DNA of 64,000 bases from Aaosphaeria pasadenensis. Taxonomy: Eukaryota; Ascomycota; Dothideomycetes; Pleosporales. Shown here piece by piece: positions 34,131 to 44,041 of this stretch. Location of the stretch: assembly GCA_022813625.1 (NCBI GenBank), contig JAKLMB010000022.1, positions 558,001 through 622,000 on the forward strand, given 5' to 3'. Position 1 is the stretch's first letter. Every line of letters starts with the position of its first letter. The notes beneath the pieces were generated by a model. It ran no database searches. It was not told where the DNA came from and saw only the letters and a program-made list of their open reading frames with translations. The translations under genes and the position numbers were made by a program.

Positions 34131-35894
34131 ATGGCTATTCACGCTATTCTTTTGTCTGCTCTGGCGACGTTCCAATTGTCTTACGCCCGCGTGATATCAC
34201 CTCATACAGAAAGAAGCATACAGAATGAAAGGCCTCTCCTACGAGACTTTGATGCTCTGGGTGCTTGGTACGATGGTATTGCGGGTATCAATCAGAGTGC
34301 AATCCCTCGTCAGCCTAATGTCACCATTGCTATCGTTGGGGCTGGCATCTCTGGTCTGACTACAGCACTGATGCTTGATAGTGTCGGCGTACACAACTGG
34401 GAGATCGTTGAGGCCAGCGATCGCGTTGGTGGACGTTTCAGAACGAAATTCTTCGCGAACACTCAGGAGTGGGTAGAAATGGGACCTATGCGGCTCCCTT
34501 ACACCATAACATACGACAGCGACAATTCAACACATGAGTATACGGACCATCGAATGGTCTTCCAACTGGCTGAATGGCTGAATGAACTCAATCATCATGA
34601 CCCACGGTGGGAGGTGGAATTCATTCCATGGATCCAGCACCATCCAAATGAGCTGATCGCGCGCGGGGGCAAGAAGACTTCTGATGGCCGAATTCCGACT
34701 CGGGCAGACATTGCGGCCAATGCAGAGCTTCAGTCTGCACCGCCACTTCTTACCGCCGATTACAACAGCACCAAAGAGAAGATGAACGCCATCCTGAAGA
34801 ACGAAACAACTCTCCGGGCTATACAAAAAGATGTCTGGCGTGCACATCGAGCAGCAATGGATAGGGGTCTTGATGACATCAGTCAACAAGCCATGATGCG
34901 CAACGTCTTCAACGCAAGCGAGAACACTACTGACGCTATATGGACTGCGACTGATTACGATCTGTTCTGGGACGAGATGGTCCATAATTCCAACCTAGCC
35001 CAGGACGGTAGCTCGGGCACGTTAGGAGAGACAGAGTGGAAGTGCATCGACAAAGGATTCAACAAGCTTTCCGATGCTTTCATACCGTTGATAAGTGATC
35101 GAATTGTGTTGAATCGCAAGATCACCAGGCTGGAAGCTGTAAATGGATCTTCGGGTTTGCCCAAGACTCGTCTCTCATGGCATACTGGTGGCAAAGACCG
35201 AGGTTTGTCTCAGAAAGATTACGATTTCACCATCATCACTGCACCATTCACTGTTACCCGGTTCATGGATCTTCCAAAGTTCTCATCTGTACTTGGGCGT
35301 GCTATTAGCGAAGCTGGTCTACGATTCAAATCTGCATGCAAGGTCGCCCTACTCTTCCGGGAGCGTTTTTGGGAGAAAGGAGAACGCCCGATTTTTGGCG
35401 GCTACTCTCAGCCCCTCAGTGTTGCTGTTGGTGCCCTTTACTATCCTGTCTATGGCCACAACGAGACTGGGCGCCCAGGGGCGATTATTCATTACCGTGG
35501 AGGTGACTGGAGCGATCGTTACATGAGCTTTTCCGACGAACAACATGTGGAACAGGTTCTTGATGCAATCGTCAGCCTACATGGCGAGCAGGCGCGGGAG
35601 CTATACACAGGCCAATTTGAGCGTCTCTGCTGGCTTGAAGATGAGCACTCAGCTACTTCCTGGTGCAGACCAGACGTCCAGCAGCATGCACTATACATTC
35701 CTGCGTATCATGCCACAGAGCACAACACAATTTTCATCGGCGAGCATACCGCTCCGACGCATGCGTGGGTTAGCTCGTCAATTCATTCTTCTGTTAGAGG
35801 GGCTATACAGCTTTTGTTGGAGATAGGTATGGTAGCTGAGGCCAAAGCCCTCAATGCTAGATGGATGGGACGGTGGATCGATCTTGGTGCATGA
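34131..35894 (+). CDS. Secreted L-amino-acid-oxidase-like flavoenzyme
   Basis: This is a FAD-dependent amine oxidase of the L-amino acid oxidase type, which would deaminate an amino acid with release of H2O2. It is a single exon of 587 residues. The start at 34131 gives a clear signal peptide (MAIHAILLSALATFQLSYA). The dinucleotide-binding motif is IAIVGAGISGLTTALML, followed by EASDRVGGRFRTKFF. The substrate-side arginine region reads EMGPMRLP. The C-terminal FAD motif is IFIGEHTAPTHAWVSSSI. About eight N-glycosylation sequons suggest secretion. An open frame extends upstream to 33960, but those residues are not family-like. Substrate is unknown. Confidence 0.9.
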   Translation: MAIHAILLSALATFQLSYARVISPHTERSIQNERPLLRDFDALGAWYDGIAGINQSAIPRQPNVTIAIVGAGISGLTTALMLDSVGVHNWEIVEASDRVGGRFRTKFFANTQEWVEMGPMRLPYTITYDSDNSTHEYTDHRMVFQLAEWLNELNHHDPRWEVEFIPWIQHHPNELIARGGKKTSDGRIPTRADIAANAELQSAPPLLTADYNSTKEKMNAILKNETTLRAIQKDVWRAHRAAMDRGLDDISQQAMMRNVFNASENTTDAIWTATDYDLFWDEMVHNSNLAQDGSSGTLGETEWKCIDKGFNKLSDAFIPLISDRIVLNRKITRLEAVNGSSGLPKTRLSWHTGGKDRGLSQKDYDFTIITAPFTVTRFMDLPKFSSVLGRAISEAGLRFKSACKVALLFRERFWEKGERPIFGGYSQPLSVAVGALYYPVYGHNETGRPGAIIHYRGGDWSDRYMSFSDEQHVEQVLDAIVSLHGEQARELYTGQFERLCWLEDEHSATSWCRPDVQQHALYIPAYHATEHNTIFIGEHTAPTHAWVSSSIHSSVRGAIQLLLEIGMVAEAKALNARWMGRWIDLGA

Positions 35895-36590
35895 ATGAAA
35901 AGCCGGAAATGTATGCAGATGCAGCTGTCAACTATGCAGATGGGAATATGTATGTTCGTAAAAAGGGTGCTTCAAGTCATCACCCTCTCGTTATTAAACT
36001 CCCGAAGAAGAATCACACCCGTTCCAAAAGTTCTTGCGAAGAATAACCATTGAAGCCACATCTGCCCCATCACTTCACGCGTCCTGTTTCGTTTCCGAGA
36101 CCTACCATACCCTACGCAGATTCGAATCATGCTCCCTTCTCTCGTGCCGAAACCAGGAAGCCAATCCTACTAAAATGCTGAAGCATTGCTCTAGGAGAGC
36201 ACTAGCACCTCTAATTGCTAAGGTCACTTTTATTCCTCGATTGGCTCATCGTGGTGCTCTACGTAGTGCTCGATCCCTGGCGGAGGCACCCCAACGTAAT
36301 GCGGGCACGCAGGCCTGCAGATATGGGATCACGATCGGCGTGCACGACGGATAATTACATCATTGGTTTCACCAATTTCATTAATTAGCTTGGTAAACGC
36401 GCTTCAAAATCAATTAGGTTTGGGATTCATGCCTCGGACATCGTCGGACATCTTCGGACTTCCACCTTCTCCGCCTTTGGACTTGTCCAGCCTCAGCTGC
36501 ATGTAACCTAAGCTTGCCAATGCCCACGCCAGGATCGAGTTCTAGAAATTATCCCTTCTTTTAGCAGCTGGTCCAAGGCTATTGCTATCC
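35895..36590. other. Intergenic with a 10-bp direct-repeat cluster
   Basis: This 696 bp stretch between two plus-strand flavoenzyme genes has no coding frame of note. A triple direct repeat lies at 36434–36462 (annotated separately). Confidence 0.55.
36434..36462 (+). repeat. Three tandem 10-bp repeats TCGGACATCK in promoter
   Basis: The unit TCGGACATCG is followed by TCGGACATCT and TCGGACTTC, phased at exactly 10 bp, 130–157 bp upstream of the flavoenzyme ATG. One helical turn of spacing and repeated CGG triplets fit a transcription factor site, perhaps for a Zn2Cys6 activator. Coincidence cannot be excluded. Confidence 0.45.
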
Positions 36591-38436
36591 ATGTCTTCCA
36601 CGAACGATTCGAGCATACCTAGGCGTGTGGCCATCATCGGTGGTGCGTACCAAAGCCACTTACAACACGAAGGCGCGTTGACATACTGACACAATTCTTG
36701 CCAGCGGGTGTTTTCGGTCTCTCACTAGCCTTGGCTCTACGAAGAAAAGGTAGGTCCCTCACGCACGGCTACCCGTCGCTGGACGCTTACACTAACTGCT
36801 GCGGAATAGGTCATTGCGTGGCCGTTTTTGACCACAACGCCTACCATGAGACAGGGTACCGCCCATCAGAGTACTCATCCGGGCTCGCAGCTTCAGTGGA
36901 TCACAACAAAATTGTAAGTTCTCCACGTTACTTGCACTAACAAGGAAGTGCATATTGACACACTTGAAGTTCCGCGCATCGTACGGGAAGCGAGCCGACT
37001 ATCAGCGACTCGCACTTGAAAGCAGGAAGCAATGGCTTTCCCTCAACAGCAGTCAAGACATAGGCGACGATCTATTTGTGCCTTGTTGCATGCTTCGCGT
37101 GCAGCCGAGCTCATCCCTTGGCGCGCTTGAAATGGAGACCCTGGCGAGCATGGAGCGGGACGGAGTGAGAGATACTCAATTTGTCAAAGGTGATCCCAGG
37201 GATTGTCGACGCGCCGCTGACCGGGGACTGCAGCACAAGCTGCTCGATTATTTCATACCTGACGACCCGGAGCACCTCCCTTTTGAGGCGGTATTGGATT
37301 CTCTGGCGGGCTTTACGAGATGTGCTGACGGATGCAACTATTTCCGAAGGGTGGCTGAGCGGGAGGGTGTGGTCTTTTCACTAGGCCCTGAACAGGGACG
37401 CTTTGCATCCTTGATCGAAGAAACCCTCAACAGTGGCAAGAAGAGAGCAATTGGCTTCATGACAGCTGATCAAAAATCACACTACGCCGATACGGTTGTA
37501 GTCGCTGGTGAGAGCTGTCTGTGATCTGCACGTAGTGTTGTACTCATCGTGCTACAGCTGGGTCCTTTTCGACGCAGATACTACCTGCGTTGTCCTATCA
37601 CATGGAATCATCAGCCGGTACAATCGTCTTCTTCAAAATTCACCCACAGGACAAGGCCTTGTGGGAGAAGTATTCGCCCGAGAATTTCCCAGTCATTACA
37701 TGGAAGAGCGCCCCGAGAGGTAAAGACGGCAAAGACATAGGTAGTGTCTATGTCTTGCCCAGAACTCCAGAAGGTTTTGTCAAGATCGGATATCGGGGAA
37801 CCAAAGTGAGTTTGTGCCGCATTCATCCATGCTAAGAAACCGCTAAAACATGTCCTTCCTCGTCAGTTCACCAATTTCCAACCGGCCCCTGATGGCGCAC
37901 GTTTCACTCAAGATGGGAAGTGGTCCATTCCTCTCCCGCCTGAACAGTGCCGCACTATTCCATCAGGAGCCGCAGAGGCCATTCGGAACTTTGTGTCCAT
38001 CTTTATGCCCGATTTCAATAATGAACCATTCTTTTCTACAAAGCTCTGCTGGTACACAGATACCTTGGATAACTCATTCCTAGTAAGCAGTTTGGCCTAA
38101 GTATTCTCGTTTGGTTGCTTATCTGCATTTGAGGTGGACTATGTTCCCATGTATGAGGACGATTCAGTCTTCGTCTGCACCGGTGGTAGCGGGCACGGAG
38201 CCAAGTTTATGCCAGTGCTTGGGGAGGTAAGCTTGCACTTTGCTTCAGTAGGAGCAAACTGTGCGAATCAGATCTACTGACAAACGAAGCACGCAGCTGA
38301 TATATTTGAAAACAAAGAAGAAAGTAGCACGCCCATGCGTCCACACTGGCGCTGGCGGGAGGATGCGCCGCGGAAGAACGGGCTTGAAGACGGGCCTGGT
38401 AGCCCACGAGATCTTAGCACATTGAATCACTCTTAG
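36591..38436 (+). CDS. FAD-dependent oxidoreductase of the saccharopine/fructosyl-amino-acid oxidase (DAO) type
   Basis: Enzymes of this family oxidise secondary amines of N-substituted amino acids (saccharopine, pipecolate, sarcosine or fructosyl amino acids). Eight exons are inferred: 36591–36642, 36705–36749, 36810–36913, 36970–37507, 37558–37805, 37867–38082, 38134–38226 and 38290–38436, about 480 residues. The FAD motif VAIIGGAGVFGLSLALALRR is restored only by splicing. Later conserved segments are VKIGYRGTKFTNFQPAPDG, LCWYTDTLDNSFLVDYVP and VCTGGSGHGAKFMPVLGE. The final exon gives the WRWREDAPRKNGLEDGP tail seen in homologues. It lacks a signal peptide, so it is probably cytosolic or peroxisomal; no clear PTS1 is present (ends NHS). 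Confidence 0.88.
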
Positions 38437-38633
38437 GTAGATGTATTAGGCTCGAAATACGGAGATTAAAGACCATTCGTCAATTTTATTAGAGAAATAT
38501 TAGAGAGAAATATTGTTCATTGTAAACTTGTGCCATACACTTATTGCTCAGTAGCTTGAATCCCCATCGAGGCCCCAATACCTAGCTTTGCTTCCAGCTC
38601 TACAATGTACTGGAGTTTAATCTCTTTCTCTCC

Positions 38634-40133
38634 TTACTCAAATCCAGCTAGCGGACTGTCGGCTCGGTCTGTGACTGTGGGCAGATCCATGCAGGCTTGA
38701 GCGCCCCCTTTGATGGACCAAGCTATCATTCCGTTGCCACGTAAGATGCTTACTGCCATTCGAGCGGTGTCTCCTCCATAGCAGACGACAACAACAATTT
38801 TGCCCTTCACTGAATCAAAGTACTTCGCCGTCGGCACCGTTTTGCGATCAAAGTACTGCGACAACTCCGTCCACTGCTCCACCAGTATTTTGCTGTCGTA
38901 GAATGGACTGGTTTGGTGCTCTTGCAACGTCGTCATAGGAATCTGAAGCGTGTCTCCCGCCCTCGTGCCGGAGAAGCAATCACTTGCACCGAGTGCGCGG
39001 AGGTCGACGAACATCGTGTTCTCCTCGAGGCGAATTCTGGCAAAAATGTCGCTTTGGATATCGAGCTCCCAGCTGTCGTCGTAACGATATATGTCTACAT
39101 TGGCCAGGTTCGAGTCCTGGATAGGATGGAACTCGCTTGAGGGGACCTTGTGGAAATACTCGTCTAGGTATTGGTAGGGGAGGTCGCAACAGAGAAACAC
39201 GCAGTCAATCTGGCTTGACCCATTGCGTAGCTCCTCGAGCGTCCCTTCATCCTTTCGCCTCTGAAGATACCGCGTGAGGCCCACAAGATTGAAACCAGAG
39301 GATGGCCCGCAGACGATACCGGTTCGAGTCAATTTTAAAGAGGCACTGAATGCATCTTCAGACCCGCATTCGACAATACTGTCCACACAGTCCTTCCATG
39401 GGAATTCGACGGGTGCAAGGAGGGCATGGCTTCGAGGGCCTGGGACGCGATCTCCAGGTGAAGTACAAACCCCAACAGTCGTCACAGAAGGCTTCGTGCG
39501 CTTCATATACGTAGCAGTTCCTGTCAAGGTCCCCGCCGTACCCATACCCGCGCAGAGCACAGATAGTGTCGGCATCTGCGCCAAGATCTGTGGGCCAGTC
39601 CATCGCATATGTGCTCCCCAGTTCAGATTGTTCTCGTACTGGTTCAGATTCTCGAGTGTTTCATCCGCAGTAGCATCGCAGCGTGCCCGCTGAATACCGC
39701 CGCGCTCATCCCTCGGCTCTGGCTGTGATGGGCCTCCAAAGAGGCGTAGATTGAGACCGAAGAATTGCAAGAGTCTCAGCTTGCTTTCACTGGTCTTATT
39801 GCTGACATAGGCACGGGTGTCGGTAATGTTGTGCAAGATCCGAGCAACGATACCCATTGAGATGACTGTCGAGCCGGAAGAGTACTCAACAAAGGATTTG
39901 GTCTTGGGGGAGACCTGAGGTGATGACAACATGGCCAAGGCTGGGAGCTCTTTGACATTATGGGCAGGAAGAAATGTCATCATCTTAGCGTACATACGAA
40001 CGCCGTCGTCATAAAGGGGGTTGAGATGGCGAGGAACCTCAACAAGAGGCAGGAGTGGATTCTTGTCAGGATCATAGTAGTCCTTCAAGGCACTCTCCCC
40101 GCTGAAGACATTTTTATTTGTCTGAGTCGCCAT
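38634..40133 (-). CDS. Cysteine-synthase-like PLP enzyme with C-terminal rhodanese domain
   Basis: This is a fold-type II PLP enzyme of the O-acetylserine/O-phosphoserine beta-replacement class, single exon, 499 residues. The PLP lysine is expected in AHNVKELPAL (about residue 62). The substrate loop is EYSSGSTVISM, the phosphate loop is GMGTAGTLTGTATYM, and the PLP-ring Ser lies in CGPSSGFN. Residues about 360–499 form a rhodanese-like domain with the likely active Cys in VVVCYGGDTARM. The fungal family with this architecture is distinct from housekeeping cysteine synthase. Related enzymes can join serine-derived electrophiles to sulfur or amine nucleophiles, including amino acids. It converges with the flavoenzyme (197 bp) and is divergent from the MFS exporter. 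Confidence 0.88.
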   Translation of the reverse strand: MATQTNKNVFSGESALKDYYDPDKNPLLPLVEVPRHLNPLYDDGVRMYAKMMTFLPAHNVKELPALAMLSSPQVSPKTKSFVEYSSGSTVISMGIVARILHNITDTRAYVSNKTSESKLRLLQFFGLNLRLFGGPSQPEPRDERGGIQRARCDATADETLENLNQYENNLNWGAHMRWTGPQILAQMPTLSVLCAGMGTAGTLTGTATYMKRTKPSVTTVGVCTSPGDRVPGPRSHALLAPVEFPWKDCVDSIVECGSEDAFSASLKLTRTGIVCGPSSGFNLVGLTRYLQRRKDEGTLEELRNGSSQIDCVFLCCDLPYQYLDEYFHKVPSSEFHPIQDSNLANVDIYRYDDSWELDIQSDIFARIRLEENTMFVDLRALGASDCFSGTRAGDTLQIPMTTLQEHQTSPFYDSKILVEQWTELSQYFDRKTVPTAKYFDSVKGKIVVVVCYGGDTARMAVSILRGNGMIAWSIKGGAQACMDLPTVTDRADSPLAGFE

Positions 40134-40876
40134 ATCGAAGGGAGTCTTGCAAAATAGATAGATATAATGTTGGTAGTATAAAGTATTTGCTAGAGGATGC
40201 TGATTTTCACTTGGTCTTTTATGTGAGTATATCTGGGAGTACAGTCGTGATCAATTTATATCAATCTACTTCAATGAGGTGGGAGGCAGAGAAGACAATA
40301 TCAGAGATACTATCTTACCACGTTCACGGCTATAATCACGGTATTCTCAAGACGTATTCTCTTCTTCTTCGGGCACCTATTTCATGTGATGGTTGCATTT
40401 CGCATCAATATTCGTCATGCTGCAGGCTTGGCTCAACCTTACGAGACCTTGGCTTTACCTGGGTTAAGCTTCGCTATTGACTTGATGATCTTTTGATTTA
40501 ATCAAAAGATCTGATAGTCTTCCGTATCAGACGATCTGATAGTAGTCCATCAGCCTGCACTGTGACGTACCGGCCTCAATATTGCTCCAATCTCTGATCT
40601 GTGAGTCTTCCCGGTCTCCACTGAATGCATCCACTCCGACTATGATCCCAGCCTTCGAACCCGGCTGCTTGCCACTACAGTTACACAGATGTAGTGGTAC
40701 GCCGGAAATCACAGATTCGACCGTAGAGACTGTGTCATAATCGTAACTGCAGACCGGCCTCGGGAGGATCCCTCCTCTTGCTCATGGGTACATAAGATCT
40801 GCACATGCGAGGGGGTTTTTTGCCAGTCTCGACAGCATTCATTGAGAGAAAACCGCCTTTGATTACTTCCATCGTC
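40134..40876. promoter_or_regulatory. Divergent promoter of PLP enzyme and MFS exporter
   Basis: This 743 bp region contains a 25-bp perfect palindrome and two ATCTGATAG motifs (one mismatch from the iron-GATA consensus) at 40509–40517 and 40534–40542, spaced 25 bp. The first overlaps the palindrome. Confidence 0.55.
40487..40511. repeat. 25-bp perfect palindrome (12-bp arms, 1-bp centre)
   Basis: GATCTTTTGATT, a single T, then AATCAAAAGATC. Perfect dyad symmetry in a divergent promoter suggests a dimeric regulator site. Its right arm overlaps the first ATCTGATAG motif. Confidence 0.7.
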
Positions 40877-42921
40877 ATGCAAGCTGGAACAAGAACACAC
40901 GCCACCTTAGGGTCATCGGGAAAAGTACCTACACTTGACCCTTCTGCTTCAGTAGATGTCCCAGCGACATTGCCGGCCATGGCCAGCAGTAACGAGACAG
41001 ACAAGCCGAGCGGCCTTACAGATCAGACTGGATACGTTAAGCCGAGTAGAATTGTTATGGTGAGGGTCCCTGGCTGTTGCAACGAACGGCGACATCTGAT
41101 AAACATGAAGATTTTTCTCACCTGCGCAAGCGTTGACCTGGTCGCACTCATGGACCAGACCACCTTGGCTGCAAGCTTGTCTTCGGTGTCTCGAGCCTTA
41201 GGGTCTCAAGGAGACAATACATGGATTGCGGGCGCTTACTTTCTGCAAGTATACCCCTGCAGAAGACTAGTCTGGGAATTAACCTTTCCGAAGAACTTCG
41301 ACGAGCTTTCAACTTCTCTACGGCCGATTATCAGACATCTGGTCACGAAAGACAGTCCTGTTGTGCTGCATGTTCCTGTTCTTCATCGGGTCTCTCGCGG
41401 CGTCCTTAGCGCAAACCACGACGCAACTAATCGCTTTCCGGGCGATCACTGGCGTGGGAGGAGGCGGACTGATGACGCTGGCTCAGACGATCGTCTCTGA
41501 TGTTGTCTCTCTCCGTGAAAGGGGAAAGTACCAGGGGATCTTGGTATGACTGGATGCCATCCCGCACCACCCAAACCATTACTCACTCCAAATAGGGGGC
41601 CGTAGTTGCGCTAGCCAACGGTATTGGGCCCATCATTGGTGCCTCGCTAACGTCAATTAGTCCTGATTCTTGGTCAGTTCCGGTTCGGAATTATCCCCCA
41701 CAGTATGACAACTAATGCCAAGCGTAGGAGATGGATCTTTCGACTGAACCTGCCATTGACGGCTGTTTCGACAGTGGCGATAGTCTACATGATGCCGTTG
41801 AAGCGAGTGCAAGGATCCTGGATTTTCAAGCTAAAGGCCATTGATTTTGCAGGTGCATTACTTACACTGACTGCTTCAACGTGCCTTGTGGTTCGTATTC
41901 TTGCCACACCCACTACTATGGAGCAACATCTGATCAGTACTCTGTATAGTTGTCACTTACCTGGGCCGGGATTGACCATCCGTGGCATTCTGCGGCGGTC
42001 ATTACGCCGTTGATTCTTGGAGTGGTTCTCTTGGCCGCTTTCGTTATTTGGGAAGGAGTAGGTCCAAAGTACCCGCTCATGCCATGTAAGTCCGGCGGTC
42101 GCTACGCTGCAACGAGTGAACCACCGTCACTGATCACACCTCCAGTGCATATTTTTCGTAACCCCCTAGTGATCGGGATATGCACGACCATGTTCATAAA
42201 CGGTTGGCTCTTTGTCACTCAGATCTACTACATCCCGGCTTTCTTTCAGTTAGCATATGGTCTCTCTCCCATGAAATCCGGGGCTCTTCTTCTCCCAATA
42301 ACTCTGATGCAAACCGTTTCCAGCACTTTCTCCGGGTTGATCGTGCATTGGACCGGCCGATACCGGGAGAGCATCATCATAGGTTGGGTCTCTTGGACTG
42401 TAGGCCTTGGTCTGTACTCCACTCTTGACACCACACATTTTGACTTAGGCAAAGCTATCGGTTACGGTCTTCTCACTGGATTCGGTGTTGGCCAAACTCT
42501 GCAACCGTCCTTGATCGCAATACAGGCAGGCGTCGCCCGACAGGATATGGCCGTGGTTACGTGTACACGCAATTTTGTACGTAACCTGGGGTCCACCTTA
42601 GGTCTTGCTGTGGCTGCTACCCTCATTTCCTCCAGCCTGCAGTCTCGGGTGACCGGCCAGAACGCTGCTCAAGTCATGGACGATCCTGATGCATACCTGT
42701 CAATGATTCCCGAAGGCGCACGGCAGGCGGCACAAGAAATGGTCCTGTCTGCTTACTCGCAGGGCTTTCGACACGTCTTCTACCTGAATGCTGCACTGAG
42801 CGCTTTGGCCGCTCTGCTTGCATGGACAATGATATCCCACATCAACTTAGACCGGCCAGATGACGCCGCGTTGAATCAGCAAAGAGATCTTGAGACCGCC
42901 AAGGAAAGCGACGTCCAGTAA
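40877..42921 (+). CDS. MFS exporter, DHA14-type drug/metabolite antiporter
   Basis: This is a proton-driven major facilitator of the 14-helix type, used by fungi to export small metabolites and drugs. Seven exons are inferred: 40877–41059, 41111–41244, 41294–41543, 41596–41672, 41728–41890, 41950–42085 and 42146–42921, about 572 residues. Family motifs are LMDQTTLAASL, TSFQLLYGRLSDIWSRKTVLL, AFRAITGVGGGGLMTLAQTI and GAVVALANGIGPIIGASL followed by WRWIFRLNLPL. Intron 2 must be spliced at a GC donor (GCAAGT at 41245) to give AYFLTSTSFQ. The ATG at 40979 is an alternative start that shortens the N-terminus by 34 residues. A perfect ATCTGATAA lies inside intron 1 (41094). Being divergent from the PLP enzyme suggests export of its product. 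Confidence 0.9.
41094..41102 (+). promoter_or_regulatory. ATCTGATAA motif inside intron 1 of the MFS gene
   Basis: Perfect ATCWGATAA match. It also overlaps the likely intron branch site, so it may be a splicing signal rather than a regulatory site. Confidence 0.3.
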
Positions 42922-44041
42922 GAAAGTATTGATAGCATTCGGAATATTATCTGTTCCATTCCAAGAACATGGATCAGGTGTTCATCAAGGAACTGGCGAA
43001 AGGGTACTACATAAGTCTCACGGGAAACTTCTGTGTGAAATCACGGGGACGGGATTGTTGGCTCATTCCCTTCAGGTCGCCTGTATGAATGTATATGGTG
43101 CTGACCAATGTTTGCGTACCATGCGTGGTACGACACCTCTCGTTAACCATGTATATACTGGCATTTTTCCTGATCTGTAGGGATCGGTGCATTACAGGAA
43201 AAGAATTCTTGAAAACCCGGTCGTGCATCTTCAGCCCTCGTAAAGTTTCCTAAATGACCAACGGATATTGTTCCGTACAATGTGCGAATTGCCATCAAAT
43301 TAAGCTATGAAGCTAAGGAGGTGGGGCCGTAAACACCTGGGCCTTACCTAACCATTGCGTGGGGTACAATACGCATTGAAGCCCGCGCCAATCGGCTTCT
43401 TTACGACAATAAAACATAGTTTTCATCAGCACGAGCCAGCGTCGAATTGCGACTGAGAGCTTCATTCTTGTGAGTGTGCGGACACGGTACCAAGTGTTCT
43501 TGACACTATCAAACAAGCAGTCTCCTCCGAGGCTAAGCTGTTCGAAGCAGCATCCTTACCAGGCTTGCACTAAGGCAATGCATACTGCACGCCAGCGTTC
43601 CGCACTCGTACTGACGTGATAACTTGGTGCATGACATGGATTCTTCGTATTCTTTAGCATCCCCGCCCGACATGCATTTCATCCGATGTATTCTTGGCCA
43701 AGGAATATGCGGCGCAATATTGTCCATGCGAGGTTACATCTTATCTGATCCACTCGTCTGATAATCTCTTACCTTTTTGAGCCATCTACATCGCCACCAC
43801 TGATCCTTGGGTTGGGATCTTCGAGCAGACATGCTGCTTGCTTGCTTTTTCTTCATACAAGGGGTCGCCCTAATCACGTGCGACACGTCTGTGCATTCTC
43901 ATAGGACTTTGTCGATTTCTACGTAAAAGATGCACAGACCTATCCAGCTCATTTATTATACCCCTTGTAAAACCTTCTCTCACTCTTCATCCTTGAGTTT
44001 ATGGGCATTCATTTTGTGCCATTCTGTTTGTACCACTCATC
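42922..44041. other. Intergenic upstream of allantoate-permease-like MFS
   Basis: This 1.1 kb stretch has no supported gene. It holds a CACGTG box (about 43,877), a perfect ATCAGATAA on the minus strand (43,741) and a nearby TCTGATAA at 43,757. Confidence 0.55.
43741..43749 (-). promoter_or_regulatory. GATCAGATAA iron-repressor GATA motif
   Basis: Perfect ATCWGATAA preceded by G on the minus strand, 293 bp upstream of the MFS start at 44042. A second, one-mismatch site (GTCTGATAA) lies 15 bp downstream. Confidence 0.6.

Noticed and set aside
39101..39117. Perfect tRNA T-arm-like hairpin (CCAGG TTCGAGT CCTGG) inside the PLP gene
   Set aside because: No acceptor stem, D arm or anticodon arm at the right distances; it is coding sequence on the other strand.
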